A program made the position numbers and the translations under genes. 64,000 nucleotides of DNA from positions 558,001 through 622,000 of the forward strand of contig NZ_VUOH01000001.1 of NCBI RefSeq assembly GCF_015390235.1, in the 5' to 3' direction. The DNA comes from Quadrisphaera sp. INWT6 (GTDB lineage Bacteria > Actinomycetota > Actinomycetes > Actinomycetales > Quadrisphaeraceae). Shown here piece after piece: positions 54,808-62,745 of this stretch; positions within the stretch are counted from its first letter, which is position 1, and each line of letters starts with the position of its first letter. Under the pieces are notes generated by a model. That model had not been told where the DNA came from and did no database searches. It worked only from the letters and a program-made list of their open reading frames with translations.

Positions 54808-55323
54808 GTGCTCCCGCCGTCCGCGCCGGTCCCTCCCCTCCCTCCCGCTCACCCCGGCGGGCACCGCCTCGTGCTCGTCGAGGCCGCGTACGACTCCGCG
54901 CTGGTCCAGACCCTGGTGGAGGAGGTGCAGGCCGAGTACGTGGTCCGCTACGGCGGGCCCGACGACACCCCGCTGAGCCCCGCGGAGTTCGCCCCGCCCG
55001 GGGGCGCCTTCCTCGTGGCGCTGGTCGACGGCGAGCCCGTGGGCACCGCCGGCCTGCGCGACCACGGCGGGGGAGACGTCGAGCTCAAGCGCATGTACGT
55101 GCGCACCGCCCACCGCCGCCGCGGGTACGCGCGCCTGCTGCTGGCCGCCGTCGAGGAGCGCGCCCGCGCGCTGGGCCACCGCCGCCTGGTGCTGGAGACC
55201 GGCCTGATGCAGCCCGAGGCGGTGGCGCTGTACCGGTCCGCGGGGTACGAGGACACGGCGCCCTACGGCTACTACGCCGACTCCGAGCACAGCCTGCACC
55301 TGGCGAAGGCCCTCCCCGCCTGA
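54808..55323 (+). CDS. GNAT family N-acetyltransferase
   Basis: 171 residues. The acetyl-CoA pyrophosphate loop is RTAHRRRGYARLLLAA (Q/RxxGxG/A form), preceded by beta-4 DVELKRMYV and followed by RLVLETGLMQPEAVALYRSAGY, the strand-5/helix pattern of GNATs. Substrate is unknown. GTG 54808 is preferred to in-frame GTG 54769 because a -10-like box sits 6 nt before it and the extra 13 residues are not conserved. Confidence 0.88.
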   Translation: MLPPSAPVPPLPPAHPGGHRLVLVEAAYDSALVQTLVEEVQAEYVVRYGGPDDTPLSPAEFAPPGGAFLVALVDGEPVGTAGLRDHGGGDVELKRMYVRTAHRRRGYARLLLAAVEERARALGHRRLVLETGLMQPEAVALYRSAGYEDTAPYGYYADSEHSLHLAKALPA

Positions 55324-55340
55324 GCCCCCGGCCGACCTCG

Positions 55341-55386
55341 GCCGCTGCCGGCCGCTGCCGGCCGCTGCCCGGCCGCTGCCGGCCGC
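55341..55386 (+). repeat. 10-nt tandem repeat (GCCGCTGCCG), about 4.5 copies
   Basis: Copies at 55341, 55351, 55361 and 55372 with one inserted C. It lies between the GNAT stop and the first GH6 gene; no hairpin of terminator quality is formed. Confidence 0.8.
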
Positions 55387-55506
55387 GACCGGGGTGGCCG
55401 GACGAACCGGACGAGTCCTCGCAAACGCCTGCGGAGCGCACGGGCCGCCGTCCAGCATGGGCCCGCCGCACCGGGGACCGTCCCGGCGCCCGGCCGAGGA
55501 GCTCCT

Positions 55507-56871
55507 GTGACCGACCGCACCCGCCGCGAGACCCCCGAGGGCCGGCGAGCGCCGCGCCGCGCCGCCCGCCGGGGGAGCACCAGCCGCCGGGCCCTGGTCG
55601 TCGCCGCCCTGGCCGCAGCAGCGGTGGTCCCCGCGGCCTGGGCCACCAGCGCGGTGGGTGGCGTCCCGGACGAGCAGGCCGCCCCGGCCTCCGCGGCTCC
55701 CGCCGCGAGGGCGCTCGTCGAGGCGGCCCCGGTCGGTGACCGCTCCGAGGTGCTCGCCCGCGCCCAGGAGGCGGCGGCCCTGGCCGTGGCCGCCCGGGCC
55801 GCCGCGGCGTCGGCCGGTGTCGAGGGCAGCGCCCCCAGCAGCGCCACGAGCAGCGCCCCCGGCAGCGCCACGAGCACCCCGCCGAGCGGCCTGAGCAGCA
55901 CCCCGGCGACGAGCACGTCGAGCAGCGCCTCGGCCGGTGCGGCCGTGACGCCCACGACGACCCGCCCCTCCGCCTCGTCGGCCCCCGCGGCCGTCCAGGG
56001 TGGCAGGGGCCCCCTCGCCGGGGCCCGGTTCTGGGTCGACCCGGACAGCGACGCGCGCCGGGAGCTCGCCCGCGGTGGGGACCCCGCCCTGGCGAGGATC
56101 GCCGACGCGCCGAGCGCCCTCTGGCTCGGCGACTGGGTGCCGACCGACCAGGTCCGCGCACGCACCGCCGGCGTCGTCGACCGCGCCGCCGCCGCGGGGA
56201 GCGTGCCGGTGCTCGTGCTCTACGCCGTCCCCGGCCGCGACTGCGGCGGCTACTCCTCCGGCGGGCTGGGCAGCGCCTCCGCCTACGGGGCGTGGGTGCG
56301 CGCCGTCGCGGCGGGCATCGGCGACCGCCGCGCCGTGGTGGTGCTCGAGCCCGACGCCCTCGCGCAGGTCGACTGCCTCTCCGGCGGGGCCCGCACCGAG
56401 CGCTCAGCGATGCTGCGCGACGCGGTGGGCGTCCTGGCCGGGACCGCCGCGGTGACCTACCTCGACGCGGGCAACTCCGGCTGGGTCGACGCGGCGACCA
56501 TGGCGCAGCGCCTGCGCGACGCCGGGGTCGACCGGGCCCGCGGGTTCGCGCTGAACACGTCCAACTTCAAGCGCACCGCTGACGAGGAGGCCTACGGCGA
56601 GCGCCTGTCCGCGGCCCTGGGCGGCAGCCACTACGTCGTCGACACCAGCCGCAACGGCAACGGCCCGGCCTCCGGCGCCGAGTCGTGGTGCAACCCGGCC
56701 GGCCGCGCCCTCGGCGTGCCGCCGACCACCACGACCAGCGGGGCGCACGCCGACGCGTACCTGTGGGTGAAGCGCGTCGGGGAGAGCGACGGGCAGTGCG
56801 GGCGGGGCGAGCCCGCCCCGGGCACCTGGTGGCCCGCCTACGCCGTCGGGCTGGCGCAGCGGGCGCGCTGA
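55507..56871 (+). CDS. GH6 family beta-1,4-glucanase, membrane-anchored or secreted
   Basis: GH6 enzymes hydrolyse beta-1,4-glucan with inversion. The 454-residue protein has an N-terminal basic stretch and hydrophobic segment (ALVVAALAAAAVVPAAWAT, 29-47), a Ser/Thr/Pro linker (about 105-165), and the GH6 barrel: LWLGDW, the catalytic acid Asp245 in VPGRDCGGYS, Asp283 in VVVLEPDALAQVD, and Glu426/Asp428 in LWVKRVGESDG. Four or more Cys allow the usual disulfides. GTG 55507 follows GAGGAG. It pairs with a second GH6 and the glucan-synthase/oxidase genes downstream, matching the cslZ position in Streptomyces. Confidence 0.92.
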   Translation: MTDRTRRETPEGRRAPRRAARRGSTSRRALVVAALAAAAVVPAAWATSAVGGVPDEQAAPASAAPAARALVEAAPVGDRSEVLARAQEAAALAVAARAAAASAGVEGSAPSSATSSAPGSATSTPPSGLSSTPATSTSSSASAGAAVTPTTTRPSASSAPAAVQGGRGPLAGARFWVDPDSDARRELARGGDPALARIADAPSALWLGDWVPTDQVRARTAGVVDRAAAAGSVPVLVLYAVPGRDCGGYSSGGLGSASAYGAWVRAVAAGIGDRRAVVVLEPDALAQVDCLSGGARTERSAMLRDAVGVLAGTAAVTYLDAGNSGWVDAATMAQRLRDAGVDRARGFALNTSNFKRTADEEAYGERLSAALGGSHYVVDTSRNGNGPASGAESWCNPAGRALGVPPTTTTSGAHADAYLWVKRVGESDGQCGRGEPAPGTWWPAYAVGLAQRAR

Positions 56872-56935
56872 CCGACCTGGGTCACCACCGCCCCCGGACG
56901 GCCCAGCGAGACCGGCCGGTGGTGCTCCGGCTGCC

Positions 56936-56941
56936 TACCAT
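56936..56941 (+). promoter_or_regulatory. -10 box (TACCAT) for the second GH6 gene
   Basis: TACCAT 8 nt before ATG 56950 and 2 nt before an alternative GTG 56944. This spacing favours a leaderless ATG start. Confidence 0.45.
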
Positions 56942-56949
56942 CGGTGTCG

Positions 56950-58044
56950 ATGAGGGGCCACGAGCGCACGGGCGGCACGACGGCGGAGCACGCCGCGGGG
57001 CGGAGCGCTCGCCGCTCGCCGGTCCTGGCGGTGGCCGGCGCCTCGCTGGCGCTGGTGCTCGCGTCGTGCTCGTCGGGCCCGTCCGGCGGGGCGCCGTCCG
57101 CGAGCCCCGGCTCGGGCGGGACGGGGAGCCCCAGCGGAGCGGCCGCACCCGGTGCTGGCGGGCTCGGCGTGCCCCTGTACCTGGACCCGCAGGGCCCGGC
57201 CCCGGCCGAGCTGGAGCGAGCGCTCGCCACGGGTGACCCCGCCACCGCGCAGATCCGGCGGATCGCCGAGCAGCCGACCGCCACGTGGGTGGCCGACCAC
57301 GACCCCGACGGCGCCTACACCACGGCGAAGGCGGTGGCCGACGGCGCGCGCGCCGCGGGCCAGACCGCCGTGCTGGTGGCCTACACGCTGCCCGACCGCG
57401 ACTGCGGGCTGTACTCCGCCGGCGGCGCGCCCGACGACGGCTCCTACTTCGACGGCATCGGCGCGCTGGCCGCCGGGATCGGCGACGCCGACGCGGTCGT
57501 CGTCCTGGAGCCCGACGCGGTGGCCCACACCTTCGCGGGCTGCGCCGAGGAGACCGCCGCCCAGGGGCGGTACCGCCAGCTGGCGACGGCCGTCGACATC
57601 CTCACCGAGCGTCCGGGCACCAGGGTCTACGTCGACGCCGGCAACGCCACCTGGGTGCAGGACCTGCCCGGCCTGGCCGAGGCGCTGCGCAGCTCGGGCG
57701 TCGACGACGCCGCGGGCTTCGCGCTCAACACGTCGAACTTCGTCTCCACGGCCGAGAGCGTCGAGTACGGGCGGCGGTTGTCCGCCGAGCTCGGCGGCGC
57801 GCACTTCGTGGTGGACACCTCGCGCAACGGCGCCGTCGTCCCGGCCGGGACCCCCGGCGGGGTCGAGTGGTGCAACCCGCCGGAGGCGCGCATCGGCGAG
57901 CCGCCGACGACCACCACGGACGACCCGCTGCTCGACGCCCTGCTGTGGGTCAAGCAGCCCGGCGACTCCGACGGCGACTGCCGCCCGGGGGAGCCGGCCG
58001 CGGGGCAGTGGTACCACGACCTCGCGGTGCAGCTCGGCTCCTGA
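56950..58044 (+). CDS. GH6 family beta-1,4-glucanase, lipoprotein
   Basis: 364 residues from ATG 56950. The signal ends in a lipobox LASC (Cys40), so the mature enzyme is lipid-anchored outside the membrane. A short Gly/Ser/Pro linker leads to the GH6 domain: Asp151 in LPDRDCGLYS, Asp189 in VVVLEPDAVAHT, VYVDAGNATWVQ, and Asp339/Asp341 in LWVKQPGDSDG, where the first position is Asp rather than the usual Glu seen in the neighbour. About half identical in its core to the gene upstream, so probably an old tandem duplication. A strong terminator follows. Confidence 0.92.
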   Translation: MRGHERTGGTTAEHAAGRSARRSPVLAVAGASLALVLASCSSGPSGGAPSASPGSGGTGSPSGAAAPGAGGLGVPLYLDPQGPAPAELERALATGDPATAQIRRIAEQPTATWVADHDPDGAYTTAKAVADGARAAGQTAVLVAYTLPDRDCGLYSAGGAPDDGSYFDGIGALAAGIGDADAVVVLEPDAVAHTFAGCAEETAAQGRYRQLATAVDILTERPGTRVYVDAGNATWVQDLPGLAEALRSSGVDDAAGFALNTSNFVSTAESVEYGRRLSAELGGAHFVVDTSRNGAVVPAGTPGGVEWCNPPEARIGEPPTTTTDDPLLDALLWVKQPGDSDGDCRPGEPAAGQWYHDLAVQLGS

Positions 58045-58072
58045 GGCGGGGCGGGGAGCCCGCGGACGCGAT

Positions 58073-58104
58073 GAGGGGGGAGGCCCGGCCGGGCCTCCCC
58101 CCTC
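58073..58104. terminator. Bidirectional terminator between GH6 and the oxidase gene
   Basis: A 32-bp perfect palindrome (16-nt arms 58073-58088 and 58089-58104) with G6 and C6 runs, between convergent stops. Confidence 0.85.
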
Positions 58105-58119
58105 GTCGTCAGCGCCTGG

Positions 58120-60174
58120 TCAGTGACCCATCGCCGCGTGGTCCATGCCCGGCATGTCGGCCACCGGGTCGGCCACGGGAGCGGGCGTGCCGCTGGCCGA
58201 GCCGTCGTCCGCGCCGGTGCCGCCCTGGACGTGCACCCACCGCGCCACCGAGGGGATCCCGTCGGCGGTGGCGGTGAAGAGCATGTACCAGCCGTCCGGC
58301 ACGAGCCCGCGCTCCGCGGGCACCGCGGCGCTCGCCCGGCCGTCGGCCCCGACCACGAGGTCGAGGGCGACGGTGCGCTGCTCGACGTCGGTGGCGTGGG
58401 TGACCGCGCTCGGGCGCATCAGGCGCGCCGAGGTGACCGCGGGCCCCGACGTCGTCAGGTCGAAGGAGGCGCCGCGCTCCACCTCGTCCGGTGCGCTGTC
58501 GACGACCGGCCGCTCACCCCGGAAGAGGTAGGACGGCGAGTAGATCTCCAGGCGCTGCTCGAACGGCGCGACGATGGTGTCGTCGGCGTCGGCGAACAGC
58601 GGGTTGGAGCCCATCACGACGACGCGGCCGTCCGGGAGCAGGATGCCCTCGGAGTGGTAGTCGCGGCCGATGGAGGGCGAGGCCACGGTCTGCATGGCGC
58701 CCGTGCTCGGGTGGTAGACGGAGGCCAGGAGGTTGTCCGACAGCCCCTTGCCGCGGTAGTCCTTCGAGCCGCCCGTGATGAGCACGGTGTCGTCCGGCAG
58801 GTTGACCACGTTCGGGTAGCGCGTCGGCGCCTGCAGGTCCGGCCCCGCGCGGAACGACGGGTCCTGCGCGGTGAGGTCGACCAGCGCGGTGCGGGCCGTC
58901 GACAGCTCCGACTCCCCGACGCCGCCGCCGCCGACCACCATGGCGGTCTGCATCTGCACCGGCGGGAGCATCACCGAGGCGCTGGTCTCCAGCTGGTCGG
59001 CGTCCTCCAGCCCGTGCACGGGGGTGAGGGTGTTGGTGGTGAGGTCCCAGATGCCGGGCTGGCGGCCCTTGTCGGCGGGGCCGTACCCGGCGTTGGAGCC
59101 CGAGTAGAACAGCCGGCCGTCGGCCATCGGGTACAGCCACGGGTAGGTCGGGAAGTACTGCGTCAGGTCGGGCCGCTCCGTCCACGTGGCGGTGGCCGGG
59201 TCGTAGACCTCGGTCTGCCCCTGCACGACCTCGCCGGTGCCGTCCAGCCCGGAGGAGGCCAGCAGCGTGCCGTCCTCGAGCGGGGTGATGGTCGGGTACC
59301 AGCGCTTGTGGGCCATGTCCCCGACGCGCTCGTAGCGCTCGGTCTCGGGGCTGAAGACGTAGGTGGTCTGCAGGCCCTGGAAGTCCTGCTTGTCCATCGT
59401 CATCTTCTCGGCCATGCCGTAGACGTCCTGGCCCAGCTGGCCGGTGAGGCCCTCGACGGCGAACTGGCCGCCGGTGTCGAGCACCGCGGCGGCGCCCTCC
59501 TCCACGGCCTGGACCCACACGACGGTCTCGCTCGCGGTCACGGTCACGCCGCCGCCGGCGAGCTCGGTCTTCACGGCCGGGCCGAGCACGGACTCGTTGG
59601 TGGTCTCGTACTCCTTGCCGTTCGGCCCGACCAGCCGGGTCCCCTTCGGGAAGGTGCGGACGGCGTCGTGCGGGTTCTCGTTCTTCAGCGTCACCGCACC
59701 CGAGGCGTGGGTGACCTGGTCCTCGAGCAGCTCGTAGCGCTGCGTGCCGCCGGCCACGACGAGGTCGCCGTTGGGGAGGAAGGCGTGCCCGGAGCAGAAC
59801 AGGTCCGCGGGCGTCGGGACCTGCGTGTACTGGTCGGTGGCCGGGTCCCAGAGCACGGTCTTGAAGGTGCCGGCGTCGAACGACTCCTGGTCGTTGCCGG
59901 ACCCGGCCACGACCAGCACCTTGCCCGTCTTCAGCAGCGCCGCGTGGATGGCGTTGACGCGGAACTCCTCCGGGAACTCGAAGGTGCTCCAGGAGCCGTT
60001 GGCGGCCTTGTACTCCTGGGTGCCGATCTCGACGTCGTGCTGGACCTGCTGGACGAACGCCGCCACGGGCGAGGCGGACAGGACCAGGGCGACGGCGAAG
60101 GCGCCACCGGACAGGGCGCCGCGCCGGCCGGGCCGTCGCAGTCGCTGGAGCGGGAGGGGGCTGGGGAGCTTCAC
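58120..60174 (-). CDS. glxA: Galactose-oxidase-type copper radical oxidase (GlxA-like)
   Basis: 684 residues from GTG 60174, overlapping the GT2 stop (GTGA). A basic N-terminus and hydrophobic signal/anchor (23-40) lead to a seven-bladed Kelch-type propeller and C-terminal Ig-like domain (about 555-650, DUF1929 type). The copper-radical site is complete: Cys127 (DLFCSGHAF) and Tyr293 (KRWYPTI) would form the thioether cofactor; Tyr506-His507 (GRDYHSEG) and His593 (AVTHATD) are the other ligands. In Streptomyces GlxA oxidises the glucan made by CslA. The last 11 residues, MPGMDHAAMGH, are Met/His-rich like copper-handling tails; this is unusual. Confidence 0.93.
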   Translation of the reverse strand: MKLPSPLPLQRLRRPGRRGALSGGAFAVALVLSASPVAAFVQQVQHDVEIGTQEYKAANGSWSTFEFPEEFRVNAIHAALLKTGKVLVVAGSGNDQESFDAGTFKTVLWDPATDQYTQVPTPADLFCSGHAFLPNGDLVVAGGTQRYELLEDQVTHASGAVTLKNENPHDAVRTFPKGTRLVGPNGKEYETTNESVLGPAVKTELAGGGVTVTASETVVWVQAVEEGAAAVLDTGGQFAVEGLTGQLGQDVYGMAEKMTMDKQDFQGLQTTYVFSPETERYERVGDMAHKRWYPTITPLEDGTLLASSGLDGTGEVVQGQTEVYDPATATWTERPDLTQYFPTYPWLYPMADGRLFYSGSNAGYGPADKGRQPGIWDLTTNTLTPVHGLEDADQLETSASVMLPPVQMQTAMVVGGGGVGESELSTARTALVDLTAQDPSFRAGPDLQAPTRYPNVVNLPDDTVLITGGSKDYRGKGLSDNLLASVYHPSTGAMQTVASPSIGRDYHSEGILLPDGRVVVMGSNPLFADADDTIVAPFEQRLEIYSPSYLFRGERPVVDSAPDEVERGASFDLTTSGPAVTSARLMRPSAVTHATDVEQRTVALDLVVGADGRASAAVPAERGLVPDGWYMLFTATADGIPSVARWVHVQGGTGADDGSASGTPAPVADPVADMPGMDHAAMGH

Positions 60175-62027
60175 GAGGCCTCCTGGGCGGCGGTGACGAG
60201 CTGCAGGTGCTGGGGGGCGGTGGTGCCGGCGGCGGGGCCGTCGGCGTCGGAGCCGGCGGACGCGGCGCGGCTGCGGCGGCGCGACTCGACGGCGCTGATG
60301 GCCAGCGGGGCCAGGCAGATCGCCATCGCGGCCACGGGCCAGACGCTGGAGGCCGGGGTCGCGTAGCCGTTGACGACGGCGCCGACGAGGGCCAGGGCGA
60401 AGAACGCCGCCCACGCGAGGTGGAAGCGGAAGGAGTGCAGCGACTCCCGCTGCTCCCCGAGGCCCTTGGGCGTGACGGCGAAGCGGGCCGGCAGCCGCAG
60501 GAGCGTCTTCAGGAGCGCGCCGGCGAAGATCGGCGCCGCCAGGACCGACATGAGCATGCCGCCGAGGCCGTAGGACTCGCGGTGCTCGAACGGGCTGACG
60601 TTGTAGCGGCGGTTCGACACGTACAGCCAGACCTGGAGGAGGGTCGCGTCGAGGTAGAACGCGGCCCACGCCTGCGGCGGCACGTCGAGCCCGGCGGTGC
60701 CGGTGAACGCGTAGAGGCCGGCGTTGAAGGCGGCGAGCAGCCAGGCCAGCGCCATGGACGGGTAGAACGTGGTGATCAGCGCGTAGTGGAGCAGCTGGCC
60801 GGGGCGCATCCGGTGCGCGCGGCGCCACCACAGGGAGCGCAGCACCTCGAAGGTGCCGCGGGACCAGCGGTCCTGCTGCTGGAAGTAGTCGCCCCAGCCG
60901 GTCGGGCCCTCTCCGACGGCGAGGACGTCCGGCGTGTACACCGAGCGCCAGCGCCGGCCGGTCGCCGGGTTCCGCGACGTGTGGATGACCAGGCCGGTGG
61001 CCATGTCCTCGGTGATGGAGTCGGCCAGGCCCCCGACCTGCTTCAGGGCGCTGATGCGGAAGGCGTTGCTGGTGCCCACGAGCATCGCGCCGCCGGAGGT
61101 GTTGGCGGCGGGCTGGATCGTCGAGTGGAAGGGGCGCTGCTGGCTCTCCGCGCCGAGCGTGACGAAGCCGTCCGCGACGTTGCCGTACACCTGCGGGCCG
61201 TCGACGAAGGCGACGTCCGGGTCGTGGAAGTACCCCAGGATGCGCTGGGCGTACACCGGTAGCGGGACGTGGTCGGTGTCCACCGACATGAAGTAGTCGT
61301 AGTCGTCGCCGTGGGCGTCGAGCCAGGCGTTGTAGTTGCCGTGCTTGGTCTTCGCGCGGAACGCCCCCCGGGGGGTGTTCCAGCGAGCGACCCCGCGCCG
61401 GGAGAAGTGGCGCACGCCGAGGTCGGCGCAGACGCGCCGGGCGTCGGCGTCGTCGCCCTCGTCGAGCAGCCAGACGTCGATGCCGAGGCCGCTGGGGTCC
61501 TCGATGCGACGGGCAGCTGCCAGCGTGCGCTCGAGCATGTCGAGCGGCTCCTTGCCCGGCACGAAGGAGGTGACGAAGGCGAGGCGGGTGCCGCGCTCGG
61601 CCTCGACGGGCACCGGGTAGGAGGCGGTGACGGAGGCCCGACCCAGCGACACCACGTTGACCAGGCGCAGGACCTCCATGACCGCGACGGTCCCGATCAC
61701 CACGGCGTTCAGCACGACGGCGGTGGTGGTCAGCAGGAACTGCGGGTGGTGCGCGGGCTTGAGCAGCCACGTGAAGAAGGCGACCTCGATGGCGATGCAC
61801 GCGACAGCCAGCGCCAGGGTCCGCCACAGGCGGCCGTGCTCGCGGGTGAGCATCCGGTGCTCGACGCGGTAGGGGCCCGTCGGCGCCGGCTGCAGCGGGC
61901 CGGCGAGGGTGCTGGAGCGCTCCAGCGGGGTCGGGTCGTCGTGGAGGGCGTCGTCCGTCGTCCCGTCGCGGGGGTCGGGGACGCCGGGGACGAGCCTCAT
62001 CGGGCGTGCGGGAGTGCTGGAGGGCAC
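60171..62027 (-). CDS. cslA: Cellulose-synthase-like GT2 glycosyltransferase (CslA-like)
   Basis: 618 residues from GTG 62027, which follows GAGGAG. Two N-terminal transmembrane segments (about 70-89, 97-119), a cytoplasmic GT-A domain with Asp189 (LLDEGD), the DxD Asp250-Thr-Asp252, TED (339-341) and QxxRW (Gln384 to Trp388), then about five C-terminal membrane segments. These are the hallmarks of processive beta-glycan synthases. No PilZ domain is present, so direct cyclic-di-GMP activation is not expected. It is translationally coupled to the glxA-like oxidase. Confidence 0.93.
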   Translation of the reverse strand: MPSSTPARPMRLVPGVPDPRDGTTDDALHDDPTPLERSSTLAGPLQPAPTGPYRVEHRMLTREHGRLWRTLALAVACIAIEVAFFTWLLKPAHHPQFLLTTTAVVLNAVVIGTVAVMEVLRLVNVVSLGRASVTASYPVPVEAERGTRLAFVTSFVPGKEPLDMLERTLAAARRIEDPSGLGIDVWLLDEGDDADARRVCADLGVRHFSRRGVARWNTPRGAFRAKTKHGNYNAWLDAHGDDYDYFMSVDTDHVPLPVYAQRILGYFHDPDVAFVDGPQVYGNVADGFVTLGAESQQRPFHSTIQPAANTSGGAMLVGTSNAFRISALKQVGGLADSITEDMATGLVIHTSRNPATGRRWRSVYTPDVLAVGEGPTGWGDYFQQQDRWSRGTFEVLRSLWWRRAHRMRPGQLLHYALITTFYPSMALAWLLAAFNAGLYAFTGTAGLDVPPQAWAAFYLDATLLQVWLYVSNRRYNVSPFEHRESYGLGGMLMSVLAAPIFAGALLKTLLRLPARFAVTPKGLGEQRESLHSFRFHLAWAAFFALALVGAVVNGYATPASSVWPVAAMAICLAPLAISAVESRRRSRAASAGSDADGPAAGTTAPQHLQLVTAAQEAS

Positions 62028-62348
62028 CGTGCTCCTCGGGTCTGGATGCGGCCTGCGGGGAGTGGGCCCACGAGCTGGGGCCCTGACGGCGGTGGTCACA
62101 GGGCGTGAGGGCCCAGGGGCGAAGCACTCGCCGTCGTCACGGAACGTAAGCGCCTACCTGGGCGAACCGGACCTTTCGCGGGTCCCACCGGGTGGGTGAA
62201 GCTACGCAGAGTCACGAACGGTCGTGCTGGTGAGCGAAGGGGCGGGATCGTCGCGGGCCCGGGGTCAGCCCTGGGGATGACGCGCGGGCGCCGGCTGCCC
62301 GCCCCTCGGTGGTCGCGCTGCGCGCGCCGGGCCGCCCACGCTCGGGGG
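62028..62348. promoter_or_regulatory. 321-nt intergenic region upstream of the cslA-glxA pair
   Basis: An AT-richer stretch at about 62140-62220 (unusual in this window) probably holds the minus-strand promoter. No exact -35/-10 pair or operator could be fixed. The plus strand has no clear gene here. Confidence 0.4.
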
Positions 62349-62738
62349 ATGGACGACGCCGCCGCACCGCTCCGCCACGCCCCACCCGGGGCTCGTGACG
62401 GCGACCTGCTGCGCGTCGCGGTGCTCGACGAGCAGCTGCGGCCGCCGGGCTGGGCCGCCGCCGACCCGGCCTGGTCGCCCCTCGTGCTCGGGTGGGAGTC
62501 CGCGGGCGGTGACCGGGTCGGCCGCGCGCTGGTGCTGCGCCGGCACGTGCCGGGCAGCCGGCGGTTCCTCGCGCTGCTGCCCGAGCCCCCGCGCCTGGGC
62601 GGTCTGGAGCGCGAGCCGGCCCTGTGGCGCCCGCAGGCGGTGGCCCTGCTGCGCCGCCTCGGGGCCTTCGCGGTCCGCTTCGGGTTCCCAGCGCCCGCCC
62701 AGGCGCTCCCCAGGACGGGCGCATCGCCCCGAGGATGA
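62349..62738 (+). pseudogene. Possible N-terminal fragment of a FemX/FemAB-type peptidoglycan-bridge aminoacyltransferase
   Basis: 129 residues from ATG 62349. The stretch GRALVLRRHVPGSRRFLALL and WRPQAVALLRRLGAFAVRFGFP resemble the first GNAT-like subdomain of actinobacterial FemX proteins, which are normally about 350-400 residues with two such subdomains. Here the frame ends after the first; no remainder follows. It is either a decayed gene or a small protein with part of the fold. Similarity is by eye only. Confidence 0.4.
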
Positions 62739-62739
62739 T
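62734..62739 (+). promoter_or_regulatory. Possible leaderless-type -10 box (GATGAT)
   Basis: GATGAT then exactly 6 nt then GTG 62746; A2 and T6 match TANNNT. It lies inside the end of the FemX-like frame. Confidence 0.3.
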
Positions 62740-62745
62740 CGACTC

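Noticed and set aside
55341-55386. CRISPR-like array.
   Set aside because: Tandem 10-nt repeat without spacers; no cas genes in the window.
58120-62027. Bacterial cellulose (bcs) operon.
   Set aside because: No BcsB, BcsC, BcsZ (GH8) or PilZ; the oxidase plus GH6 content instead matches the csl/glx type.
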